Below are positions 45,012 to 54,502 of a stretch of 64,000 nucleotides of DNA, in pieces (within the stretch, counting starts at the first letter, position 1; every line of letters starts with the position of its first letter). The stretch comes from Neonectria sp. B-13 (lineage: Eukaryota; Ascomycota; Sordariomycetes; Hypocreales; Nectriaceae): positions 2,758,387-2,822,386 of the forward strand of contig NOKP01000001.1 in the NCBI GenBank assembly GCA_002682825.1. Reading direction: 5' to 3'. Below the pieces are notes generated by a model, which was given only the letters and a program-made list of their open reading frames with translations, made no database searches and was not told the origin of the DNA. Made by a program: the position numbers and the translations under genes.

Positions 45012-45768
45012 CCAGCCGAGATAGAAAGCAGTAAAATCGTAAATTTTCCAAACCACACGCCGAGGCTTTTGTCGTTGAAGTGAAGTCGTAAATGCCTTTG
45101 ATTGTAGTCCTACTGGTATCAGCATAGTGGGGCCGGCCGGGCTCAGCTTGTCCGTCTCACAGTCACAGCCCCGTAGCGGAAGCTGACGGGCCACTACCAA
45201 CACTACTCAAGTACCTAGAACTACTAACTACTACCTAGCCTAGGTGGGTAGTCTAGGTATTATCTAAGGAACAGGGTACTTAAGCCCAGCAACGTCATGC
45301 AAACCTAAATGCACTCGATCCAATCCGTCGACCACGGGCTGTGTTGTCTCACTCCCGCAACCTCTTTCAGCTTCACCCCGTCTCCGTCGCAATCGCAATC
45401 GCAGCTCGCCGTCCTTCAGAACGCTTCCTTTTCCCTCGCTCCCTCCTCTCGCCAGCGAGTTCTCTCGACGTCGTCTCTATCCGCTCGTCGTCCAATCACT
45501 CGCTCGAGCTGCCGCCGTTGCCTCGTTCGACTCGTCCGGTTTCGTCCTCCGCGCCATCCGACGACGCTCATCCCCCCCAAAGGTCGCATCAGCATGGCAG
45601 CGTAGCCACGGCATTGCACAACAAATAACGGCCCCTTGGACTTGAGACTCTCGAGAATATACAAACACGTTCCTTGAATTCCTACATCCACTACGTCCTC
45701 GTCGCCGAGCTCCTCGGTCCCGTCCGCTCGTCAGCAATACCGAACTGCCAAACGCCCGAGCCAGCAAC
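45012..45768. other. Intergenic region, promoter of tvp38-like gene
   Basis: 757 nt. Repeated ACTAC/CCTAGG/TACCTAG motifs (45205-45265), then a C/T-rich leader. No coding signal. Confidence 0.5.
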
Positions 45769-46960
45769 ATGCCTGCCGACTACAACTCCACCGCGCAGGC
45801 CCTGGCCCTGTCGCCCTCCCGCGGCTCGTCGCCTTCTCCCTCCCTGCCGCCGTGGTCCTCGTCGTCGTCGTCCGCCGCCCGCCGTCGCTTGTCCAACCCG
45901 CTCGCGCGCCCCTATGCCTCCAGCTCCTTCGTCGGTCGCATCGTCGCGTCCACCCAGCTCCTCGGCGAGCAGGTCCTCAAGATGTACCTGCGCCTCACTC
46001 CGCTGCAGCGCCTCCTGGCCGCCGTCGGCTTCGTCGCCGCCGCCGTCCTCGGCGTCCTCGCGCTCATCTACTCGCACTCCTTCTTCGCGTGGCTGGCCCC
46101 CTACGCCAAGTCGTGGCGCGAGATGCCCGCCGGCTGGCTCATCATCTTCTGCATGATCTTCATCACCTCCTTCCCGCCCATCGTCGGCTACTCCACCGCC
46201 GCCACCATCTCCGGCTTCGTCTACGGCTTCCCCTGGGGCTGGCCCGTCGTCTCCGCCGGCTGCACCCTCGGCGCCCTGGGCGCCTTCTTGGCCAGCCGCA
46301 CCATCCTCAGCGGCTACGTCGACCGCATGGTCGGCAAGGACCACCGCTTCGTCGCCCTGGGCCAGGTCCTGCGCCAGGAGGGCATCTGGTACTTGACGGC
46401 CATCCGCTTCTGCCCCCTGCCCTTCAGCCTGAGCAACGGCTTCCTGGCTACCATTCCCAGCGTCACTCCGCTGGCCTTTGGTCTCTCAACTGCGTTTTCA
46501 AGGTGCGCCGTCTCACCTCTCCTTTACACTACTGTCCTTCCTGAGCAATAAGCTAACCACACCGTGAAGCCCCAAACTGCTCGTCCACGTCTTCATCGGC
46601 AGTCGCCTCGCCCTCCTCGCCGAAAAGGGCGACTCGATGTCTGCCGGCGACAAGGCCATCAACTATCTCAGCATGGCCATTGGAGGCGCCGTCGGCCTGA
46701 CCGTCGGTCTCATCATTTACCGCCGCACCATGGCCCGCGCCGCCGAGCTCGCCCGCATTGACGCCCATGGCCCTGCCGCCGAGGAGGGCGACGCCGGCTA
46801 CGAGGACGTCGACTCATCGTCCCTCATGGATCCCGATGACGCCGCCGTCCTCATGTCTGAAGACGACATCTCGCTATGGGGCAGGGACGACGGCGGGTAC
46901 AGGGACGTGGACGATGATGAAGAGACGCCCTTGAGCAAGAAGACGGGGGCGCAAGAATAG
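45769..46960 (+). CDS. tvp38: TVP38/TMEM64 family (VTT domain) Golgi membrane protein
   Basis: Exons 45769-46502 and 46570-46960 encode 374 residues. A Ser/Pro-rich cytosolic N-terminus leads into a first membrane helix (LLAAVGFVAAAVLGVLALIY, about residues 85-104). The VTT (formerly SNARE-associated) domain follows: FITSFPPIVGYSTAATISG, a re-entrant loop with FPWGWPVVSAG, RFCPLPFSLSNG, and a last helix after the intron (LSMAIGGAVGLTVGLIIY). The C-terminal tail is acidic. The VTT fold is shared with TMEM41B/VMP1 lipid scramblases; TVP38 itself is a late-Golgi vesicle protein in yeast, so lipid scrambling is a family-based guess. The intron (46503-46569) is GTGCGC..GCTAACCACACCGTGAAG. GC-rich codon use is extreme in exon 1. 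Confidence 0.88.
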
Positions 46961-47477
46961 AAGCGTTGCCAATTGCGAATTGCGAGTTTCATCCAAGAGG
47001 CCAAAGCAAGAGACGACATGTACAAACGAACAGGGAGGGACAGTAATGATTTAGAGACTCATGTTTGGATGTAGCAGACATGCGGGACACGGTCAGGTGT
47101 GTAGGATAGATGGCGTTCTGGATATTTTTTTGCGTTCTTGTTACACAACCATCACGGGAAGAGCGCCTTGAGTGTAGAGTCTAGATGATAGACAAAAAGA
47201 TGATGATAAAATCGTCATCACGACGGTCCCCTGCTTGCAGGGTGTAATTCAATTTGGATATCATATCGCTAATAATTCAACCGTTATTGGCCTCTCGGAT
47301 GGATGTGCATAAACTCAAGTCTTGAACAATTATCAAGTGCGGCAACGCTCCGCCCCTAGGATTCCTTCCTGGTTGTAGTTGACCCCAAACGCCTTCGCTT
47401 ATGCATCCCTATAAAGCATCCCTTTGGGATATAAAGTCAAAAAAAAAAAGACCGCGCAAAACAAGTACGAAACAGCT
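46961..47477. other. Convergent 3' region, no gene seen
   Basis: 517 nt between facing stops. AT-rich in the middle (47180-47290). No gene. Confidence 0.5.
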
Positions 47478-49382
47478 TCACTGGTTCCCTCGATATTGGT
47501 TCATGAATTGAATGGCTTGGTCCATGGGATATCCAATGAACACAGGGCCCGTGAAGATCATTTGCGGCATGTTGCCGCCGCCCTTGGCCATGTCGGGGTT
47601 GATAAAGGCGGGCTGAGGAGGTATAGAGGGTTCGTGAGGGGGGGCTTCCTCCTTGACCGGCGAGAAGGACGGCATTTCTGGAGCGTCCGGTGTGACAGAA
47701 GGTTGGGCCTCGTGTTTCGTGTGTGGAGGCATCCCGCCCATGGCGGCGAATTTGGTATGGTCGAAGGGGCATTTGCCTGGAGTCTTCTTGGTGGGGGTCT
47801 GGGCACTTGGGGCACTCTGCACCGGACTCGGCATGCGCACCGGTGCAGGTGGTGGTGAGGAAAGCTGTTCGTCATGCTGCCCTGCTGTATCGTATACTGG
47901 GACAGAGATGCCCCAGGGACGGCTTGGTGATTCTCCCACTCGGATCTCCTTGAGCGGGCGGTCGAAGTGATTCTGACGGTCGTCGTCCGTCTGGATCGGG
48001 GCCTGGGGTTCGTCTGGGTCCGAGTTCACACTCACGGCTTGCGCCCAATTCTCAACCCTTTCATTCGGAGGTTGCACCACATCACTCGGCCGGGACGGTT
48101 CGTCGTCCGCTTCGGGCAGCATAGGCTGATGCAGTTGGCCAAGTCCTTCGATCATGCTCACAATGTCGCCATATTTCGAGTCCATTTTCTTGACCTCCTC
48201 GTCACGTTGATACCGTCGTAGACATACTTCATGGCTGCGGGGCAGTTCGTGCTTATGCGTCTCGACATAGTGTGCAATTTCTTGGGGCGAGTGCTTGTCC
48301 ATATAGCGGATGGGACACTTTCCGGCCGACGAGCCATTGGTACGAGTAGGCTGGGACATTGATTCTTCATACATGGCCGCACAGATGGGATCCATCGATT
48401 GGTGGGGGGTAGGATCCCGCGTATTACTTTGATTTTCCCCGGAGCCATCGGTCGAGGCCGGTTTGGAAAACGGGCACTGAAGATTGCCCTTCTTTCCCTC
48501 GACCGTGAAGTCTTGTTCTAGGGCCGTCGACATGGACGTCTCGGCGTGGGAGGTTTGTGACAGGGTATCTCTGCTAGAGCCGGTAGTCTTGCTCGCTTCA
48601 CCCAGCGACGCAAGCTGGTTGGCCACTCGACGCCCGTCACGGATGACGAGAGCAATCTGATGTTGAGAGTTTAGGTCGTAAGACCGGGGTAGAGGAACAG
48701 GCAGCGAATTGTCCACGGGAGTATATGAAGGAAGCTGGAGCTTGGCCAACGTATCTGCTATCTCAGGTGCCGCCGGGGCATATTTGTCTGCGAGGTACTG
48801 GAACTGTTTGCGGTCTTGCGTCAGTATGGACGACATGACTGAAACGGAATGCGATGGTGGTGATGGTAGGTTGTGAAAGAGAGGAACAACAGGCGGATGG
48901 GGGATGGAGAGTGATGAAATAGGTTTGAAAAAGACGTCAGGTATCAGAACGTTTTAAGGTGTCAATCTCCGCAATTGTGCCAGTTGGCCGCATGCTCTTG
49001 ATCTAGAGCTAATACTCATCATGCTGACGCTACCCCGAACCTGCCTGCACCGATCCGAGAGAAAGCTCCGGTATCGCCGAGCTGGGTCGGATGGAAAACC
49101 GGGCAAGGCAGGTAGGGGGTTCTTTTTCGGGTCTTGTTGGGGATATGGGTATTGCTGGAGGAGGCAGTGGTTTGATTTGAAATCCAACCGGAAGAGAGAG
49201 AGAGAGGGCTAAAGGTGTGGCAGGCAGCCAAGGTACCTTGGCCGCAGTGTTTGACTTACCTGCTCATGGGCAAAACGCAGCTTGTGCTCCAGGACAGTCT
49301 TGCGGTCCGTCAGAGTCTGGACCTCATCGGCAAGAGCGTTGAAGCCATCTGCCAGCGAGTGCGCGAGATGAAGATATGCCAT
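47478..49382 (-). CDS. Coiled-coil protein with repeated CP motifs, function unknown
   Basis: Two minus-strand exons, 49382-49260 and 48803-47478, joined by a 456-nt intron, give 482 residues. Exon 1 codes a helical, coiled-coil-like start (MAYLHLAHSLADGFNALADE to LRFAHEQ) that runs on in phase into exon 2 (FQYLADKYAPAAPEIADTL). The middle holds three Cys-Pro motifs: CPFSKP, CPIRYMDKHSP and CPFDHTKF. The second lies in the conserved block HKHELPRSHEVCLRRYQRDEE, possibly a small zinc or heme site. The C-terminus is Pro-rich and ends in PMDQAIQFMNQYRGNQ. I recognise it as conserved in Sordariomycetes but know no function. An alternative ATG 30 nt upstream of the acceptor (48836, MSSILTQDRKQ) would give a 452-residue form without the helix. 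Confidence 0.75.
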
Positions 49383-50638
49383 GCCCTTTTCCCTTTCCTG
49401 TGCCCCTTTTGCGCGTGTAGCGAATAAGGGAAGAAGAGGGAGGGAGAGAGAGAGGATGGAAAGGAAAAAGAGTTTGCTGAGAAGTAGCGTGTGAAGTCAC
49501 GTACTGGAATTAGTGGGGGCAATGATGGCTGTGGGGGCGCCCCTTTCGGAGCGGCGCCTAATTGGTCCGATCTTGTTGCTATGGGCTGCGCCGTGCCCGT
49601 AGGTTACTAGTAGTAGTAAGTAGGGACGGGCGGACTAGGTACGGAAGGCACGAGCACGTACCTGGGCAGTCCGCGCCTTTGCCATGCGCGACGACGGAGC
49701 GCGGAGCAACTTCTTGATATTTGGTATTCAGACGGGCATTTGACTTCCGACCCGGCCCGGACATTCCTCGCCGCAATTGAAATGACATGCATACCTATGA
49801 ATGCTGGTTGCCAAGGAATCTCTAGCAACTTAATTGTTCCTTTTCATGCGGTTTCGGGTACAAATCATGCGCGGGGAGACACCCGCTCATAAGTTAACTA
49901 ATCGAAACATGCGGTTGCAGCATGGATGGCCGGCCTTCCGTGTCTCGGAGCTCCCTCGTGGCGAACCCCTGCCGCAGCGGGGAGTTGGTGCTGGCAGACA
50001 CGCCATATGCCGCTGGCCCAGGGCGCTTCTCTGGATATGAACGGCCCATATGGCCTTACTTCTCTGCAGCTGAGGTTGTGGGAAGTGCTACTTCGTTCGA
50101 CACTATTGCTCTACTACTAGGCGCACGTTGGCCACTGACTCCCAAGTGCGACCGAGCCGATGGAAACTCGCTTACCCTACACCTCGTCATGTTTTAGAAT
50201 TGGTTTACTGTTTTAAATCCACGAGGCCAACTCTTGCTTCATCGTGAAAGCCATGAAAAGCACAATCTTTTATGATTGTCTTGGGTCACTCCGGAGCACT
50301 TTGCACCTGAGGAGAGGCGAGGCGTAGTATGCAGAGTCATCCACCTTCACTAAGTGACCCGCAGATAACGCTGCGGACATGGCCAGTCAACTTTCACATC
50401 ACGACAACTACCGCGCCTGTGTTTAATATGCACGTAGGATAAATTGCCTCTTTTGTCGCACAATTTAAACCATCAAGGGAGCCTCTTCAAGTGGCAAGAG
50501 CTAGAGATCCTTCTTATTCAATATCAGACCGCAGAAGGCGAGCAGAGAACGACCGACGACGTTGCGTGTTAGCCCCGCCTCTCAACTCCAATATCAACCG
50601 TCACCGTCACCATCGCCATCACCATCGCCACCGCCGTC
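49383..50638. other. Divergent intergenic region, no gene seen
   Basis: 1.26 kb between the coiled-coil protein and the iminopeptidase. Short frames lack any domain. The right end is a C/A/T-rich leader with a CCGTCA/CCATCG microsatellite just before the ATG (50590-50638). Confidence 0.5.
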
Positions 50639-52054
50639 ATGGCCACCACTGGCCCCGCCGTCCTCGACATCCCCCAAGCCAAGCTCCTCAGCAGCAAGTC
50701 GCACGTCGTTCCCGGCCAGCTTCTCGTCACCGAGCTCTTCTTCCAGGTGCCCCTCGACTACGACGCCGGCGGCACCATCACGCTCTTCGCCCGCCGAGTC
50801 ACGAAGCACGAGGTCCCCATCTTCCCCCCGGACGATGAACCGCCCGCTCCGAAGCCGTATCTCGTCTATCTCGAGGGCGGCCCCGGCTTCGGTAACCGCG
50901 AGCCCCAGGACCATCCCCTGACGCGCCCGGCCCTCGCCCGCGGCTACCAGCTCCTGTTTCTCGACCACCGCGGCGTCGGCCTCAGTACCCCGGTCAGTAC
51001 CGAGATGCTCGGCCTCGTACCCGGCGGCCCGGAGGCCCACGCCAAATACCTCGGCCTTATGCGCCAGGACAACACCGTCCGCGACTGTGAAGCTGTCCGC
51101 AAGTGCCTGACCGAGAACTGGCCCGACCGCAAGAAACCCTGGTCCATCTTCGGCCAGTCCTATGGTGGCTTCGTCGCCTTGTCGTACCTGTCCATGCATC
51201 CAGAGGGCCTCCGCGAGGTGTTTCTCACCGGAGGTCTTGCACCTGTCGGCAAGACGCCCGACCAGGTGTACGAGGCTACGTTCCGCCGCACCCTAGAGCG
51301 CAACCGGGCCTACTACTCCAAGTTCCCCGAGGACGTCGACACTGTCCGGGAGGTCGCTACTCACATCGAGAGCAAGGGCGGCAGCATTCCCCTGCCGTCT
51401 GGTGGCGCCTTGACAGTTCCTCGTCTACTGACCATTGGTATCTCGTTTGGCGGCCACGGCGGCTTCGACAACGTCCACTCAGCTCTCCTCCACCTGAAGA
51501 CATCCCTCGAACAGTTCGGCTTCCTCACCCGGGCTTCCCTGGCACCGCTTGAGGGCTGGACCCCCTTCGACACCAACATCATCTATGCCATCATCCACGA
51601 GGCAATCTACTGCGACGGCCCCGACTCGGCTTCGCGCTGGTCAGCCTACCGCGTCGGAAAGGCCCTCGAGTCCTTTCCCTGGCTGACACAGGGCTTTTCC
51701 GTCTCCTCGACCACCGGGCCACTCAACTTCTCCGGCGAAATGATCTTCCCGCTGCACTTTGAAACCTACCCGGAGCTGAAGTCCCTGCGCGAGGTGAGCC
51801 AGCAGCTGGCCGACCGTGATGACTGGCCCGCCCTGTACGACCTAGAGAAGCTGCGTAATAACAGCGTCCCGGTCTACGCGGCCTCATATGTGGACGACAT
51901 GTACGTCGACTATGAGTTTGCTAAGGATACGGCAAGGCTCGTCAAAGGCACCAAGGTGTTCGAGACCAATGCTATGTACCACTCCGCCCTGAGAGCCAAA
52001 TCTGAAGACGTCCTACAGAACCTCTTCAATTTGCGGGACGACGTCATGGATTAA
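50639..52054 (+). CDS. Proline iminopeptidase-type alpha/beta hydrolase (peptidase family S33)
   Basis: Intronless frame of 471 residues. The S33 signature elements are all visible: the oxyanion-hole HGGPG variant LEGGPGFGN (residues 79-86), the DHRGVGLS block (109-116) typical of prolyl aminopeptidases, the nucleophile elbow GQSYGG with Ser174, a helical cap domain (RTLERNRAYYSKFPEDVD), a late Asp in VPVYAASYVDDMY, and a catalytic His in NAMYHSAL. Such enzymes release N-terminal proline from peptides; some fungal members act in toxin or secondary-metabolite pathways, but no cluster genes surround this one, and there is no signal peptide, so a cytosolic peptidase is likely. The stop is 277 nt from the convergent BTB gene. 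Confidence 0.88.
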   Translation: MATTGPAVLDIPQAKLLSSKSHVVPGQLLVTELFFQVPLDYDAGGTITLFARRVTKHEVPIFPPDDEPPAPKPYLVYLEGGPGFGNREPQDHPLTRPALARGYQLLFLDHRGVGLSTPVSTEMLGLVPGGPEAHAKYLGLMRQDNTVRDCEAVRKCLTENWPDRKKPWSIFGQSYGGFVALSYLSMHPEGLREVFLTGGLAPVGKTPDQVYEATFRRTLERNRAYYSKFPEDVDTVREVATHIESKGGSIPLPSGGALTVPRLLTIGISFGGHGGFDNVHSALLHLKTSLEQFGFLTRASLAPLEGWTPFDTNIIYAIIHEAIYCDGPDSASRWSAYRVGKALESFPWLTQGFSVSSTTGPLNFSGEMIFPLHFETYPELKSLREVSQQLADRDDWPALYDLEKLRNNSVPVYAASYVDDMYVDYEFAKDTARLVKGTKVFETNAMYHSALRAKSEDVLQNLFNLRDDVMD

Positions 52055-52331
52055 GGGTTACGCATGCCTATGATTGAAATTTGACCTGATCCTGGGTGTT
52101 ATGATGGGAATTGGGATATACCGACATGAACTTAACGAAAGACCGCCTGTGTAGATAGCTTGGGGTTCTGATATAACACAAAAATGTTCTTGTTCTCATC
52201 CTGAATCATACTCCCTTAGCCCTAAGGTTCAACCCGCCGTTCTAGATGACCCATGAGCCAAAGCTCATCAATACGAACTTAGCCGCTGGCCTGGGTGACG
52301 ACAGGCGTGCTCGCGAACCGGACCAGAATTC

Positions 52332-53667
52332 TTAGGCGCCCTCCATCGAGGGCAAATCCGGCCTCTGTGAAGTCGCCTCGTGCCTCATCACCGTCTCCCG
52401 CAGTATCGCAGCCGCCAGCTCCGGGTTCTCCACAAAGAACTCACTCGTCTCCTCCGGCGCCCGCTTCCACAACATGGGCTGCAGGAATCCCACCCGCGCG
52501 AGCACCATCTTCAGCAGGGGATCCGTCTCGGGGACGCCGGCGAACAACTTCTGGCAAAGGCGCAGCACCTGAGGGTGTGCTGCGTCGGTGCCGGCTGTCT
52601 CGAGCATGTCGATACATGAGCGCATCACGGCGCGGCGGAAGTCATCCATGAGGTAGCGGTTTGCGCAAATGTAGACGTCGAGATTGAGCTCGTACGTCAG
52701 GAGCCAAGTCCGCATGTCTTCGCCCTCGATGCGAGAAGGGGTATCGTTCGCGGGCAAGGGTTGAGTGGTGTCGACATTAATGCCAGGTCGACGGCCTGGG
52801 GGCAACGGGCCCGGGCCTGCAGGCCGTCGTTGATTGTGGTCATTGTTTCGGAGCCGCCGGGCACCACACTGCCAACATCTCGAAGCGTCCTGTCTAGTGA
52901 TGCATTGAGGACACTGGCAACCGGGGCGGTGAATGCCAGGGCGTTTCTCGTGACCTTGATTACTATCGTTTCCAGCTCCTCGAGTTCGCCGACGATGTTG
53001 TTGCCACCCTGGCCCTGAGCTATTGGAATTACCCGACGAGCTAGATGAGCTGGAAGATGACCCGGAACCGGCGTCCTCTGCAGGCTCTGGCTCAATGTCC
53101 AACCCTTTTCCTTTGTCGAGCGGAGGTTCTGATGGACTCGTTAGAACCCTTCATCTGACCTCGTCATAGAAAAGGGATAAATACCAAGAACACTGGCTGC
53201 AGGTCTAATCGGATCAAAACGCTCCTCGTAGAGGAATGCAACGAGAAAATGGAAGATCGCGGGATCCTCTTCGGGCAAGTCGATAAGTTGTTCGTCAGCC
53301 TCCTTGAAGCCGCCATCCAGAGCCTTTTGAAACCAATACGCTTTGGTGAGAATATCCCTGTGAATCTGGAAAGATGTCAGTTCGTCTTCGCGACCATGCA
53401 GCTGTCGAATATGCTTACATGAAAGGTTTGCATATTGTGAAGCGTGCCGACTCGAATCGGGATGGGGCGAGACGAATACCGCCCATCTACGGTACTTAGC
53501 CAAAGATCCTCTGCGGCGTTGAGCGGCCTCTCCCCCAGAGCATCGATATCCTCCTGGTAGGTAGAGTCTAGAACGACGACGTGTGGATGGATAGATGGGA
53601 CATTCATCGTATCGGCCAAAGTGTGCACCGTTGCGGTCGCACCGCTGCTCTCCCCTTCTTGAGCCAT
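52332..53667 (-). CDS. BTB/POZ-domain protein with Ser-rich, Cys-cluster insert
   Basis: Exons on the minus strand are 53667-53419, 53365-53185 and 53128-52332 (408 aa). Exons 1-2 code a fungal BTB/POZ fold: VVVLDSTYQED (abbreviated start), QTFHIHRDILTKAYWFQKAL, and LPEEDPAIFHFLVAFLYEERF. Instead of running straight on, the protein then has an insert of about 120 residues: a run of Ser, basic patches, and a cysteine cluster CQCPQC...CWQCGARR that could bind one zinc ion. After it the BTB-associated helices resume (LDVYICANRYLMDDFRRAVMRSCIDML...). This 'BTB - Cys insert - BACK-like' layout is common in Sordariomycetes, where functions are mostly unknown; ubiquitin-ligase adaptor roles are an inference. 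Confidence 0.8.
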
Positions 53668-54502
53668 TCTTCTTCCAAAGTGTGGTAATGGCGGGGGACA
53701 ATCTAGAAGAGCATGGAGACGAAGGCGGATAAATAATTACATGCGAGACAGGGCTTCTAATTATCCAGAGAGAAGCTGCTGAAACGCTTACAGTGCAGAA
53801 CTCGGCGGGCTTCACACCATCAGCCTGGACAGCCTGAAAACCCTGGCACACCGAACCAACGGTACGTCAACTGTGCGGGTACTAGTCGATGACTGCCAAT
53901 GGCGAGGCGCAGCGTGCGTCCCATATCTGCTGTTTTGCGGCCGAGGCCCGTCACGTCGTGAAACTGTACAAGTTAATACCGACAGAAATGCACCTAAACG
54001 CCTGCTTGGCCCCCAAACCTAGCATGCACACGCATACGGCTGCCTTGGATTCTAAGTTGTTTGCTCACGCTCTCGAAGCCATGAGGAGGAGAGCGAAGCG
54101 TTCTGGTTGGCATTCCCGGGGTATATTACCCGATGAGGTCCTTGGTGCTCGTCCCCATGCTTGAACGTCCTGTGTGACCTGACCGACCGCAGAATCTTGG
54201 CGCAGCCCACGGCTCATCCCGGACAGTAACCAGGCCACTCTCCTTTCTCGTACGGGCGATTGATCACATGGCCGAACTTAGCCGACGCGACGTCCAATGC
54301 TACCAATTCCCTTTGCATGGGCTGAAAGAGAGAAATAGACAACTTCAGTGTCCTCTTGGAACGCTCTTGAGCCTTTGATCACTCCGTGGATTCCGGACTG
54401 AATGATTAAAACACATCACCCAAACTGATGACACTCCACATTCACATCATGATGTTGCTAAATCGTGTAGTCTAGTCTTGGACCGTAGACAGAAATCTGC
54501 GT
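53668..54502. other. Intergenic region, no gene seen
   Basis: 835 nt between the BTB gene start and the 3' end of the helicase gene. A plus-strand frame at 53889-54164 has no recognisable feature. Probably promoter plus 3' UTR. Confidence 0.5.
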
